A program made the position numbers and the translations under genes. Source: Syntrophus buswellii (GTDB taxonomy: Bacteria; Desulfobacterota; Syntrophia; Syntrophales; Syntrophaceae). From it: 64,000 nt of DNA. Under the pieces are notes generated by a model. It was given only the letters and a program-made list of their open reading frames with translations. It was not told the origin of the DNA and made no database searches. Positions 22,580 to 31,187 of the stretch are shown here, piece by piece (the stretch's first letter is position 1; each line of letters begins with the position of its first letter). The stretch lies in assembly GCF_046097065.1 (NCBI RefSeq), contig NZ_CP175563.1, forward strand, positions 2,232,001 through 2,296,000. The letters run 5' to 3'.

Positions 22580-23998
22580 ATGTCATTGAAGAGTATATGG
22601 GCTGAAGAATACGACATTGTCATTATCGGCTCGGGATTTGCCGGCCTCTCGGCGGCAATCGAAGCGGGAAAAGTCTGCCCGTCGGTGATCGTCCTGGAAA
22701 AAATGCCGGTGCCCGGGGGCAACTCATCCATCAGCGGCGGATTGTTCGCCGCTGCGGGCTCCCCCCTCCAGGCCAGGGAAAGAATCATGGATTCGCCGGA
22801 ATTGATGCTTTCCGACATGCTTGCAGCGGGGCTTGAACTCAACAACAAGGAACTTGCCCGCATTGTTGCCGAAAAATCCACCGAGACGCTTCTTTGGACC
22901 ATCAAGGAACTGGGTGTCAAATACAAGCCCCGGTTGAGCCACCTGGGGGGGCATTCCGTGGCCAGGACCTACAACACGGCGAACACGTCGGGATCGGGCA
23001 TCATCAAGCCGATGCTGGCGAAATGCCGTGACATGGGCATCCCCATCCGCCTCAGGACATACCTGAGCCAGTTTATCCTCACGAAGGGCGGCGAAATGGA
23101 AGGTGTTGCCGTCCGGGAGAATTATATCTTTCCCAATCGAGAAAGCGGCGTGCTGAAGCGAATCCGCGCACGGAGAGCCGTCATCCTGGCGACGGGAGGA
23201 TTCAGCGAGGACAAGGAGTTCAGGGTCATCCAGGACCCCAAGCTCACGGAAGACATCGAGAGCACCAATCACCAGGGCGCAACGGCTGAAGGGCTGATCG
23301 CCGCACTGAAGGCCGGCGCCACCCCGGTCCAACTCTCGCTGATACAGCTCGGCCCCTGGGCGTCCCGCGATGAAGAGGGGTTCGGCGTCGGTTCCATGTT
23401 CTCCATGCTGGCGGGGTTTCCCTATGGAATCCTGATCGATGTCAGGACCGGCAGGCGCTTCATAAACGAGCAGGCCGACCGCAAGCTCCTGGTTGACGCC
23501 ATGTTGAGCTCCGGCAGGGAGTCCATCGCAATCGTCGACCAAAAGGGGGGTCAGCACGCATCCACGCTGGACCAGTGCCTGAAGCGCGGAGTCGTCAAGA
23601 AATTCGAATCCATCGAGGAACTGGCTGCGGCGAATAATGTGCCTCTCGCCCCGCTGAAGGAAACCATCGACGTCTATAACTCTCTCATTGAAAAAGGCAG
23701 GGAGGACATGTTCGGCAAGCCTCTGCCCATGGATCTCCTTCCCATCAGTCATCCGCCTTATTATTCCATACGCCTGATCTCCAAAGTCCATCACTGTATG
23801 GGAGGCGTCCAGATCAACGCGGAGGCGCAGGTCGTTCACATCGAGACCCACCAGCCGATCAGCCGGTTTTATGCCGCGGGGGAGGTCACGGGGGGCGTGC
23901 ACGGCGCCAGCCGGCTGGGCAGCAACGCCATTCCGGAATGCATCACCTTCGGCAGGATCGCCGGGAAAAATGCGGCGGCACAGAAGCCGCGCACATAA
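22580..23998 (+). CDS. FAD-dependent oxidoreductase, fumarate-reductase flavoprotein-like (cytoplasmic)
   Basis: A 472-aa FAD_binding_2 protein with no signal peptide. The FAD-binding GSGFAGLSAAIEAGK and the EKMPVPGGNSSISGG loop are followed by the typical ATGGFSED and the C-terminal HHCMGGVQIN...GEVTGGVHGASRLGSNAI block. It is related to the flavin subunit of soluble fumarate, urocanate and similar enoate reductases, where the electron donor is a haem domain. The gene follows the regulator by 22 bases behind GGAG. Substrate cannot be told from sequence by eye. Confidence 0.88.
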   Translation: MSLKSIWAEEYDIVIIGSGFAGLSAAIEAGKVCPSVIVLEKMPVPGGNSSISGGLFAAAGSPLQARERIMDSPELMLSDMLAAGLELNNKELARIVAEKSTETLLWTIKELGVKYKPRLSHLGGHSVARTYNTANTSGSGIIKPMLAKCRDMGIPIRLRTYLSQFILTKGGEMEGVAVRENYIFPNRESGVLKRIRARRAVILATGGFSEDKEFRVIQDPKLTEDIESTNHQGATAEGLIAALKAGATPVQLSLIQLGPWASRDEEGFGVGSMFSMLAGFPYGILIDVRTGRRFINEQADRKLLVDAMLSSGRESIAIVDQKGGQHASTLDQCLKRGVVKKFESIEELAAANNVPLAPLKETIDVYNSLIEKGREDMFGKPLPMDLLPISHPPYYSIRLISKVHHCMGGVQINAEAQVVHIETHQPISRFYAAGEVTGGVHGASRLGSNAIPECITFGRIAGKNAAAQKPRT

Positions 23999-24013
23999 AG
24001 TCTACCGGACGAC

Positions 24014-24045
24014 ATAACGGGTATTAAATAATACCCGTTATTTAC
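24014..24045 (+). terminator. Hairpin after the first flavoprotein
   Basis: A perfect 12-bp stem ATAACGGGTATT/AATACCCGTTAT has an AAAT loop, 16 bases after the stop. It is followed only by a weak T-rich stretch, so termination may be partial. Confidence 0.6.
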
Positions 24046-24216
24046 CTGTTAATTCCCCCTTTATTCCCGCACTTCTCAGTGCTACACATACAACGGCACG
24101 CAACGGAATGGCCTGATACGATCGAAAAAAAAAGCATCCTGCCTGCCAAGCGAAGTCCGGCGCTGGAAGAATTGGAGTCAGAACCGCCAAGTTTAGTTTT
24201 CTTTTAGGAGGAACTC

Positions 24217-25797
24217 ATGAAAGAAAAAGAGAAAGTGGGAAGCGATGGGAAGAGACAAGCAACGAATCAGCTGAACCGCCGTTCTTTCCTCAAGGCAACG
24301 GCTGCCCTGGGAGCTGTTGCGGGGAGTGGCTTCGCCCTGAACATGGCGACCCCCGGATCTGCGGAGGCGGCAAAGCGGCCGCTTCCCAAGAAATGGGATG
24401 AAACCGTTGAGGTGCTGGTGATCGGCTCCGGCTTCGCCGGCTGCTCAGCCGCCGCCCAGGCCACGAGCAACGGGGCCAAAAATGTGGTCGTCCTGGAGAA
24501 GATGCCCACCTACGGAGGTAATTCCATCATCAACGGGGGCGTTTACGCCTCATGGGACGATAAGTTCCACTACCGCGAAAAACTCAACCTGGGAAACGAC
24601 AGCGTCAATCTTCACGCGGAGGATACGCTCAAGGGCGGAGATTACTTCAGCATCCCGGCCCTGGTCAAGGTCATGGCGGAAGGCGCAACGGATGCCCTGA
24701 ACTGGATGATCGACGAAGGCGGCGCGGTGATTCGTCCGACAGTCGTCCGGGCGGGCGGCCATTCAGCCTACCGGACCCATGCGGCGGGGATCGGCAAGGT
24801 CTATGTCGATGCCCTGAAAAGAATTGCGGAAAAAAACGGCGCCAAATTCCGCCTGGGCACCGAGGTGAAATGGATCTGGAGGGCCGATGCCGACCCCAAG
24901 AGCCCTGTCCTGGGCGTGGAGGTGAAGCAGGGCCGGAAAATATCCAACATTAAAATCCAGAAGGGCCTGATTCTCGCGTCCGGCGGATTCAGCCGCGACA
25001 TCAAGATGCGCGGCGATCATTATCCCTACCTGTCCGGCTCAGACTGGAACTGCACCAACCACAAGGGCGCCACCGGCGAGATGATCCGCTATGCCCAGGC
25101 CATAGGTGCGGACACCTTGCAGATGAACTTCATCCAGCTGTATCCCTATGCCGATCCGGAAACGGGGATTCTCGACACCCCGGCGCTTTATCCCTTCAAC
25201 GGTCCTGGAAACGGCATTGTCTATGTGACCAAACAGGGCAAGCGTTTCATCAGCGAACTGGCCCGGCGCGACCACGTGAGCTTTGCCCAGATCGCCCTTG
25301 GACCGCAGGGCAAGCCAACCTACACGATCTTCAGCGATGAGATGATTGAGAAATTCGGAGGAACCCGCGAGGAGACCGAGGCAGGCATCAAGAAGGGACG
25401 CCTGGTCAGGGCCGATTCCATCGCCGAGTTGGCGAAGAAAATCGGCATACCCTCCGATGCCCTTGTGGATACGATCAATAAGCACAACCAGTATCTCGCC
25501 GCAGGGAAAGACCCCGAATTCAACAAGCCGATCACCAAGGCCATGACGCCGATGACCAAGGGACCCTTCTACGCCGTCGCCCAGTGGCCCGCGGTGCATC
25601 ATACGATGGGTGGGCTGCGGATCAATGAGAAGGCCCAGGTAATCGACATCTTTGGAGAAGTTATTCCGAAGCTGTATGCCGCGGGCGAGGTGACCGGCGG
25701 AGTTCATGGAACGAACCGCCTGGGAAGCAACGCCATCCCCGATTGCGTCGTCTTCGGCCGGGTTGCAGGGGGCACCGTGGTAAAGGAAAAGGCCTAA
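24217..25797 (+). CDS. Tat-exported flavocytochrome c-type flavoprotein subunit
   Basis: A 526-aa FAD_binding_2 protein with a twin-arginine signal: LNRRSFLKATAALGAVAG then a hydrophobic stretch and GSAEA cleavage site near residue 50, so it is exported folded with FAD. GSGFAGCSAAAQATSNG binds FAD, and the C-terminal HHTMGGLRIN...GEVTGGVHGTNRLGSNAI block is that of periplasmic fumarate-reductase-like enzymes. A good AGGAGG box precedes ATG 24217. The tetrahaem cytochrome downstream is the likely partner, making a split version of flavocytochrome c3. It differs clearly from the cytoplasmic paralogue upstream. Confidence 0.92.
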   Translation: MKEKEKVGSDGKRQATNQLNRRSFLKATAALGAVAGSGFALNMATPGSAEAAKRPLPKKWDETVEVLVIGSGFAGCSAAAQATSNGAKNVVVLEKMPTYGGNSIINGGVYASWDDKFHYREKLNLGNDSVNLHAEDTLKGGDYFSIPALVKVMAEGATDALNWMIDEGGAVIRPTVVRAGGHSAYRTHAAGIGKVYVDALKRIAEKNGAKFRLGTEVKWIWRADADPKSPVLGVEVKQGRKISNIKIQKGLILASGGFSRDIKMRGDHYPYLSGSDWNCTNHKGATGEMIRYAQAIGADTLQMNFIQLYPYADPETGILDTPALYPFNGPGNGIVYVTKQGKRFISELARRDHVSFAQIALGPQGKPTYTIFSDEMIEKFGGTREETEAGIKKGRLVRADSIAELAKKIGIPSDALVDTINKHNQYLAAGKDPEFNKPITKAMTPMTKGPFYAVAQWPAVHHTMGGLRINEKAQVIDIFGEVIPKLYAAGEVTGGVHGTNRLGSNAIPDCVVFGRVAGGTVVKEKA

Positions 25798-25834
25798 ACG
25801 TTACATCCCTTCTTGAAAAGACAGTCTTTATCCA

Positions 25835-25879
25835 CTGAATCCGGGATTGCATTCATCACGTCATCCCGGGTTCAGAAAA
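25835..25879 (+). terminator. Hairpin between flavoprotein and cytochrome
   Basis: CTGAATCCGGGAT (25835-25847) pairs with ATCCCGGGTTCAG (25863-25875) with one G-T pair, followed by AAAATTTTT. It may attenuate or stabilise the operon transcript rather than end it. Confidence 0.5.
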
Positions 25880-25920
25880 TTTTTACTGGAACGATCAGCC
25901 CCATGAAAAAGGAAACGGGA

Positions 25921-26328
25921 ATGAAGAGATTCAGGTTGATACTGATTTTTGTGTTTTTGCTGGCTGTTGTCGCCTATATGGGATTTGGTGAGGGCCTGAT
26001 CCAGGCGGCCAAGGCAGCAGGCCAAACAGCCGCGCCCCAGCAATCCCAGCATGCCGGTAAGATCGACTGCGCCTCCTGCCATGGAAAGGGATCCCCGGAA
26101 CCCGACAGCACAGTGGAAAACCCTCGCTGCCTGGAATGCCATGGACCGATGGAAGAGCTGGCGAAGAGATCGGAGCCCGCGGATTTTCCGGACCGCAATC
26201 CGCACAAATCACATCTCGGCGATATCGCATGCACGGTCTGTCATCACGAGCACAGCCCCTCCGCAGTCTACTGTCTCGACTGCCACCGGAACTTCAAAAT
26301 GAAGATCCCGGGAGGGAAGGAAGATTAA
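25921..26328 (+). CDS. Exported tetrahaem c-type cytochrome
   Basis: A 135-aa protein starting at ATG 25921, where AAGGA lies eight bases upstream; earlier in-frame ATGs are less well placed. An N-terminal signal or anchor (RLILIFVFLLAVVAYMGF) is followed by exactly four CxxCH haem sites: CASCH, CLECH, CTVCH and CLDCH, with further His as likely sixth ligands. This is the size and pattern of the tetrahaem domain of flavocytochrome c3 fumarate reductases. It lies downstream of the Tat-exported flavoprotein, so it should feed it electrons in the periplasm, possibly from a membrane quinol dehydrogenase not in this window. Confidence 0.88.
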   Translation: MKRFRLILIFVFLLAVVAYMGFGEGLIQAAKAAGQTAAPQQSQHAGKIDCASCHGKGSPEPDSTVENPRCLECHGPMEELAKRSEPADFPDRNPHKSHLGDIACTVCHHEHSPSAVYCLDCHRNFKMKIPGGKED

Positions 26329-26359
26329 GAGGACCTGGTTAACACATCGGGAAGAACGG

Positions 26360-26392
26360 AAAGAGCCACGAAGTCTTTTGCGGCTCTTTTGC
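26360..26392 (+). terminator. Intrinsic terminator after the cytochrome gene
   Basis: AAAGAGCC (26360-26367) pairs with GGCTCTTT (26382-26389), followed by T, 30 bases after the cytochrome stop. Confidence 0.75.
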
Positions 26393-26481
26393 AAAGCGGC
26401 ATGGCCATTCGATCCGCCTGAAATGGAGGAAGCTCATGGCACGATCGGGCCTCCTTCTTATCGACAGGCAAAGGAAAAGCG

Positions 26482-26829
26482 ATGGTTGAGATCACGGAGA
26501 AGGCATCCGTTGCGTTACAGAGATTTCTTGCAGGGCTGAAATCATCCGAAGGGATCAGAGTCTATTCGCAGAAGTCCTGTTGAGGGCCGGCTTCTCTGGC
26601 CATAGCTCTGGATGACGCGAGGGGAAATGACGAGGCGTTCACCGTGCGGGGCATTCCCCTGGCGGTAGACAGGGGCATCCTGGAAAGGGTCGAATTCATT
26701 CGGCTTGATTACGTCGATGCCGGGGGGCTTTCAGGATTTTTACTGATATCCGGCCGGTTGAAGGAGGGTGGCGATGACATCAGTTACGATTTCATCTCCA
26801 CCATTTCTTCCCACCCGATCGGAGACTGA
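26482..26829 (+). CDS. HesB-like selenoprotein (in-frame UGA decoded as selenocysteine)
   Basis: ATG 26482, behind AAAGGA, opens a 115-codon frame with a single internal TGA at 26581-26583 (codon 34). The text around it reads VYSQKSC-U-GPASLAIALDD, matching the CUGP motif of the known HesB-like (IscA-related) selenoprotein family, in which the neighbouring Cys-Sec pair replaces the first Cys of IscA. The second half (FTVRGIPLAVDRGILERVEFIRLDY...GGLSGFLLI) fits the A-type carrier fold. A bacterial-SECIS-like hairpin follows the UGA immediately: GAG/CTC outer and GGCC/GGCC inner stems with a loop beginning GG (26582-26612). A gene caller would see only the 61-aa fragment after the stop. The role in the family is unsettled. 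Confidence 0.85.
26582..26612 (+). promoter_or_regulatory. Candidate bacterial SECIS element
   Basis: Directly after the UGA, GAG and CTC pair around an inner GGCC/GGCC stem with a nine-base apical loop starting with GG. Bacterial SECIS elements sit inside the frame just 3' of UGA with a G in the apical loop, as here. Confidence 0.6.
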
Positions 26830-27050
26830 AAGGACAACGCGGATTTTCCGGCACTGGCTGCACGGCGGTCAAAAAAGCGGAAGCAGGGGCTGATGCTTAC
26901 GGGGCTGCCGTTCCACGCGTCGGAATGACCATTTCAGAAGCCAGGCATCCAGCGGACAGAAAGCCGGACCTGCCCCATCCACTTCCGGAAAGCCCCAAGG
27001 GCGTTCTCAAGACGCCATCAATCATGGTAATGGGGGAAAAAAGACGCGAC

Positions 27051-27089
27051 AAAGGGCCTCCTGATGTTTATCAAACCGGGAGGCCCTTT
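27051..27089 (-). terminator. Terminator of the HU gene
   Basis: An 11-bp stem AAAGGGCCTCC/GGAGGCCCTTT with a 17-base loop lies 20 bases beyond the HU stop; on the minus strand a T-run follows after a few bases. It may work in both directions. Confidence 0.8.
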
Positions 27090-27108
27090 GTGTTGATTAT
27101 CGCTGCGT

Positions 27109-27384
27109 TTATTTTTTCGCCACGGCATCCTTAAGCTTCTTGCCGGCCGTAAATTTGGGGACCTTCTTTGCTTTGATCTTGATCGGTTTTCCGGTCTGCG
27201 GGTTTCTTCCCGTTCTGGCGGCTCTCTTCGCAACCTTGAACGTGCCGAAACCAATGAGTGTTACGCTTTCACCTTTTTTTAAAGCTTCCGTCATGGATCC
27301 AAGAACACATGCGACGGTTTCCTGCGCCAATTTCTTTTTTCCGACAACTTTTGTTACTGCCTCAACCAAATCACCTTTGTTCAT
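27109..27384 (-). CDS. hup: DNA-binding protein HU
   Basis: A 91-aa histone-like protein. The start is ATG 27384 (MNKGDLVEAV) behind AGGGAGGG; the longer frame is leader. The HU signature IGFGTFKVAKRAARTGRNPQTG, with the beta-arm RNPQTGKPIKI, is complete. HU dimers bend and compact DNA. It has its own sigma-70 promoter and terminator, so it is monocistronic. The length is exactly that of the family. Confidence 0.97.
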   Translation of the reverse strand: MNKGDLVEAVTKVVGKKKLAQETVACVLGSMTEALKKGESVTLIGFGTFKVAKRAARTGRNPQTGKPIKIKAKKVPKFTAGKKLKDAVAKK

Positions 27385-27456
27385 TACCTTACCCTCCCTA
27401 GAAATGTTGTGCTTCAATGACCACGGCAGTTTCACAGTCCTCGCAAACCGGTTTAT

Positions 27457-27485
27457 TATTTAAAGGCCATCGAATAAAAAGTCAA
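27457..27485 (-). promoter_or_regulatory. Sigma-70 promoter of HU
   Basis: On the minus strand TTGACT, a 17-base spacer and TAAATA lie about 75 bases before the HU start, in a very AT-rich stretch. Confidence 0.7.
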
Positions 27486-27813
27486 CAAATATTATCAGTA
27501 AAATCAACAAGTAAGGAAGGAATATTTTGAGGAGCTTCTCACAGGAGGGATTGCCGGCATCACATCAGGGGAACACGGCTTGATTTGAAGAGGAACTGAT
27601 TGGGGAAAAGCGATGAAGCGACCCGGTTTGCCCCCCAATTCCGTAAACGATTTCAACGGCAACCGGCACGGCTGAAAACGAGGGATGGCGCCCCGGGAAC
27701 TTCGGGTTAATAGAAGGGATGAAGATCAACAAGGATGGTTCAGACAGAAAAACGGTTGGGAATCCCTGAGGCCTTTGTTCGTAACATCCTGAAGCTCGTT
27801 GGCCTTTTCCAGT
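27486..27813. other. Intergenic region without recognised gene
   Basis: AT-rich just upstream of the HU promoter, then ordinary composition up to the stop of the exported 188-aa gene. I see no RNA gene, repeat or convincing frame here. Confidence 0.6.
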
Positions 27814-28371
27814 TCACGGGGCAGGTTCCTCTCGTCCGACCCCCTCCCACCAGTCAGCAGGAAGTTTTCCGTTGTTCTTCTGCTCCAGTTCGTGAGTTAA
27901 TTTCCACATTTCAGCAGAGATATTCCGATTGTCTTCCATTGCCTGATTCCTTGCATTCAAATCCTTGTTTGCATTGGCTTTCCTGATGCGCGTCAGCGAC
28001 TTGTTCAGATCCGCTTTGAGCTTTGCCATTTTATCCTGGAAAGCCTTCAGATCAATCTCTACGGGGGGTGTTTGGGTTGAAGCAGCCTTTTCAGGCTTCT
28101 CTTCGGCTTCCTCGAGGCGCTTCTCGGCTTTCGGGGCTTTATAAACTTCTGGTGCATCGATGGTGTATGTTTCAATAGCTTTTACTTGGTTTTTCTCAAT
28201 ACCCATCACCCCGAAGCCCGCGTCGAACTTCAACAGCTGGTTTTCTTCCCAGTACCGGAGTGTTGAAAATTGCCCCCCATTTTTAAGGAGAATCCGGTAA
28301 GCGGGGTCCCCGACGGCAGGAACCAGCAAGACCGCTATGAGGAATGAACAGAAAAGGATGCATTTTCGCAT
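27814..28371 (-). CDS. Exported coiled-coil protein at the end of the minor pilin operon
   Basis: A 185-aa protein of unknown family. ATG 28371 (MRKCILF) is preferred because GGAAGG sits ten bases upstream; ATG 28380 lies too close to it. A signal peptide covers about residues 1-20 (FCSFLIAVLLVPAVG). Residues about 20-70 form a beta-rich segment (YRILLKNGGQFSTLRYWEENQLLKF, in two stretches), then a Lys/Glu-rich linker and a coiled coil (FQDKMAKLKADLNKSLTRIR). It follows pilX by 18 bases, so it is probably the last gene of the operon and may act in the periplasm in pilus assembly. pilY1 is missing from this locus. Confidence 0.75.
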   Translation of the reverse strand: MRKCILFCSFLIAVLLVPAVGDPAYRILLKNGGQFSTLRYWEENQLLKFDAGFGVMGIEKNQVKAIETYTIDAPEVYKAPKAEKRLEEAEEKPEKAASTQTPPVEIDLKAFQDKMAKLKADLNKSLTRIRKANANKDLNARNQAMEDNRNISAEMWKLTHELEQKNNGKLPADWWEGVGREEPAP

Positions 28372-28398
28372 GGCTGTCATACCTTCCGGCCATACCCG

Positions 28399-29493
28399 CT
28401 AAAGAACAACCCGCCAGGCAGTTCTTTGGATCTGGCTGAGCTCATCGATGTTGGCGAGATTTGCCAGGGCTGCCGAACTGTAGAACAGGTTGATGCTGCC
28501 GGTAAGGTCTATCAATTTGCTCAAATGGCCGATCGTAACAAGGCTGCCGAAGATGTTGGCGGTGCCGGTTCCGAACACCCTGCCCGACCCTCTCAGGATG
28601 ACAAGACCTTCAAAGCAGAAGTTTCCGTTTATTTGAAGCGACCCTCCGTCATCGACGATAATGATGCCCGCCCCGTTTGCAGTTGCATTCAGGGTTGTTC
28701 CGTTCGGAATGACCGTGACGGCCGGATTGGCCCGCGTTCCCAGGGTGGACTGATACAGGGGGGTTGCGTTACTGCTGCTGGCAAGGACCATATCCACAAA
28801 ATTATTGAATTCCGTTTCTCGGCTGGCACCCAGCGTCTGTGTCGGCACTCCCCCCAGGTGCGCGGTATCATTTCCGGAGAGAGTGGGGGTCATGACGGTG
28901 AACAGACCCGGTTTGGCCGGTAGGGCGGTAGCTGTTGTGTCACAGGAACTGCCGTTGCAGTTCGGATCCGCCGGGACGGGATAATCATGACCGTCGATGG
29001 CGTAACCCCCTCCGCCGCCTGTTTTAAATGCAACCTCAGGACCGCCGCCATACATGGCCACCGCGCCGTCCGCCTCTTGAGGATAGAGCGGAACCTTCCT
29101 GATGTGGGTCTCGATCGTTTTAGAGACATTATTGGCCCCCGTGCCGGTCATCTGAAACTTATAGGTGTTCGAAGAAACATAGTTGAGATTCACCGAGGTA
29201 TTGAAATTGAAGCCTGTCGGACAGCTCACGCTAATCGTTGTCGGCGTGTTGCCGGTGGGATAGTTCACCGTATTGGCGCGCAGGTATGCAATGACCCGCT
29301 CCACCCCGGCATCAGCATTATAAAAGGCCTTTTTGTTCTGCGTATAATTTGAAGTGATCTTGAGATCCGTCGTGGTGGTCATGACAGCCGCAGTCCCCAG
29401 GACAGCCAGCACGGCCATGACCAGCAGGGACACGACAAGGACCATCCCCCTTTCGTTGTCTGCTAATAGCTTTGAACCGCTGATCCTCCTCAT
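28399..29493 (-). CDS. pilX: PilX-type minor pilin / pilus assembly protein
   Basis: A 364-aa protein with an N-terminal PilX_N segment: short basic leader, then ERGMVLVVSLLVMAVLAVLG hydrophobic helix with Glu before it. The rest is a large extracytoplasmic domain rich in Gly, Thr and Asn (EADGAVAMYGGGPEVAFKTGG). It is the fourth gene of the fimT-pilV-pilW-pilX order. It is longer than typical PilX (about 200 aa) because of the C-terminal domain, which may present an adhesive or structural surface at the pilus tip. Confidence 0.85.
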   Translation of the reverse strand: MRRISGSKLLADNERGMVLVVSLLVMAVLAVLGTAAVMTTTTDLKITSNYTQNKKAFYNADAGVERVIAYLRANTVNYPTGNTPTTISVSCPTGFNFNTSVNLNYVSSNTYKFQMTGTGANNVSKTIETHIRKVPLYPQEADGAVAMYGGGPEVAFKTGGGGGYAIDGHDYPVPADPNCNGSSCDTTATALPAKPGLFTVMTPTLSGNDTAHLGGVPTQTLGASRETEFNNFVDMVLASSSNATPLYQSTLGTRANPAVTVIPNGTTLNATANGAGIIIVDDGGSLQINGNFCFEGLVILRGSGRVFGTGTANIFGSLVTIGHLSKLIDLTGSINLFYSSAALANLANIDELSQIQRTAWRVVL

Positions 29494-29517
29494 GGAAAGT
29501 TACCTCCTGCTTCTTGA

Positions 29518-30156
29518 TCAATACGCGAGATTTCTCGGCGTTACATAGGATGTCAACGTATACGTTCGATACCCGCTGTTGGTGCTGTAATTCGGATCCT
29601 TCCGGGCTGTACGGGTTCGGATTTCAATTTTGATCTTCCTGATACTGGCCAACGTTGCCGTTGTCGCCCCTGCCGCATCATAGTAAGAAAAATTCAGGGC
29701 CTCGACATTCTCGGCATAAGGCTGAGCCCCCCCTCCGGTATTTCTGTTAATGCGCAAATTGCCAGAATCGTAACTGTATGTAATGTTTTCATTGGCATCA
29801 ACCACGTCATTATCCCCATTCTGGTCTTGCGTGAAGGTGATCGAATTGGCGGAAGCGCTTGTTATGCCGGAAGAGGTCGTACCCGCCGGATCATAACCGG
29901 TCATGTGCATCTCCGTCGCCATCATGTCCATGGCGGCACGTGCATTCTGCTGCATTTCTACAATCAATTCCTGGGTGCTCAGGGATTTGTTCTGCGCCGA
30001 AAAAAGGCTGTAAAGAGCCGCCAGGATGATCGATCCAACTGCCAGGGCAACCATCAGTTCCACCAGAGAAAACCCCCGGGCATTTTTCGTGGATTTATTT
30101 CTTTTTCTCTTCAGGCCCGCCGGAATAATGTCCAACCCCCTTTTCCTTCTTTCCAT
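29518..30156 (-). CDS. pilW: PilW-type minor pilin
   Basis: A 212-aa prepilin. The prepilin peptidase site is ARG-FSLVEL, with a longer than usual basic leader of about 28 residues, followed by the hydrophobic helix MVALAVGSIILAALYSLF. PilW-like features include the QQNARAAMDMMATEMHMTGYDP stretch after the helix (split over about 70-92). The start may be later than ATG 30156 given the long leader. The gene lies five bases after pilV. Confidence 0.88.
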   Translation of the reverse strand: MERRKRGLDIIPAGLKRKRNKSTKNARGFSLVELMVALAVGSIILAALYSLFSAQNKSLSTQELIVEMQQNARAAMDMMATEMHMTGYDPAGTTSSGITSASANSITFTQDQNGDNDVVDANENITYSYDSGNLRINRNTGGGAQPYAENVEALNFSYYDAAGATTATLASIRKIKIEIRTRTARKDPNYSTNSGYRTYTLTSYVTPRNLAY

Positions 30157-30161
30157 GGCTG

Positions 30162-30578
30162 TTACCGACCGATAATGGTTGAGGCTGCTACGCTGCGGCC
30201 GCCCCCGCTCCAGGAAACCGTCACGACGACCGTTTTCATCGTATCATTCGGCTCCGCCGCGTCGAGTTTGCAGGTGCAGGTCCTTGTAAAATAGGCCCCG
30301 GTTGAGGAGCCCGAAACCTGGCCGTTCTGGGATGCATAATCCGTTGCCGTGATGCCGGAAGTACTGGCGCTGATATCCGCGTAGCTCTTATTTTTCATGT
30401 CTTCAAGCTTGTCCTTGACCAGCGTGGTCGCCATGGTCGTCATCTTGCTGACGGCGTTTCCCTTGATGACCGTTGCGGTCAAAGAGAGCAACGCCAGCAG
30501 TGCAACCAGCAGCAAACACATCGCGACCAGGACCTCAATCAGTGTAAAGCCTCGTTTATCGGGAATTGCCGATCTCAT
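30162..30578 (-). CDS. pilV: PilV-type minor pilin
   Basis: A 138-aa prepilin with cleavage site DKRG-FTLIEV and hydrophobic helix LVAMCLLLVALLALLSL. The C-terminal half contains two Cys (TRTCTCKLD), likely a short disulfide loop. Small minor pilin of the PilV/I type that primes type IV pilus or pseudopilus assembly. Same operon as fimT and pilW. Confidence 0.88.
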   Translation of the reverse strand: MRSAIPDKRGFTLIEVLVAMCLLLVALLALLSLTATVIKGNAVSKMTTMATTLVKDKLEDMKNKSYADISASTSGITATDYASQNGQVSGSSTGAYFTRTCTCKLDAAEPNDTMKTVVVTVSWSGGGRSVAASTIIGR

Positions 30579-30638
30579 GATTTACGTTCTCCATAATGCG
30601 ATGATCATCTGAAAGAGGCTTTTCCATCTGCGAATCCG

Positions 30639-31097
30639 TCAACTGCCGATCACAACGCGCCCGGTAATCGCCACGCTGACTGTTTTTGAACCAGCGGAAT
30701 TGGTCAACGTGACAGTGGCAAGCGCGGCAGCCGTTCCCCGCGGATCAAAGATCGGGTGAGCCGTCGTGCTGAATGTCACATCCGGATAATCCACATGGAT
30801 GTCCTTGGCCACGTCGTCGCCTTCGTTATCGGCAACGGTTCCGTTGCCGTTGGCGTCATTCCAGATCTCATAGGTATGGCTGCCGGTAAAACCGACCTTC
30901 ACCTTCTGATTGATCGTAATCGACTTCATTCTCGCAGCCATGAGCTCCGACATGATCTGCCGGGCAGCCCCGTTCAGGCGCCGCTGAGCCATGAAAGTCT
31001 TGTAGTTGGGAGCGGCGATGGCCGCCATGATGGCCATGATAGCGATAACGACCATCAGTTCAATCAGCGTAAAACCCCTTGTCCTGTAATGCGTCAC
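30639..31097 (-). CDS. fimT: GspH/FimT-type minor pilin
   Basis: A 152-aa prepilin, first gene of the operon. The cleavage site is RTRG-FTLIEL with helix MVVIAIMAIMAAIAAPNY. The segment QRRLNGAARQIMSELMAARMKS is typical of GspH/FimT/FimU proteins, and the C-terminal domain ends SVAITGRVVIG. Transcription should start from the promoter at 31158-31187. Confidence 0.9.
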   Translation of the reverse strand: MTHYRTRGFTLIELMVVIAIMAIMAAIAAPNYKTFMAQRRLNGAARQIMSELMAARMKSITINQKVKVGFTGSHTYEIWNDANGNGTVADNEGDDVAKDIHVDYPDVTFSTTAHPIFDPRGTAAALATVTLTNSAGSKTVSVAITGRVVIGS

Positions 31098-31157
31098 GGT
31101 CTGCTACTCCTGAAATTCATCGACCTCATGCATTCATGATCGTTGTTTTGTTGAGAG

Positions 31158-31187
31158 ATCATACGTTTGGAAACAGATACCTGTCAA
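31158..31187 (-). promoter_or_regulatory. Sigma-70 promoter of the minor pilin operon
   Basis: On the minus strand TTGACA (31187-31182), an 18-base spacer and TATGAT (31163-31158) lie about 60 bases upstream of fimT, in the region divergent to the Crp/Fnr-family gene. Confidence 0.7.

Noticed and set aside
22724..23902. 392-aa minus-strand frame opposite the first flavoprotein
   Set aside because: Antisense to a well-defined FAD_binding_2 gene, with no ribosome site or domain.
27735..27986. 83-aa plus-strand frame beside the pilin operon
   Set aside because: It overlaps the end of the exported 185-aa gene antisense and has no motif or ribosome site.
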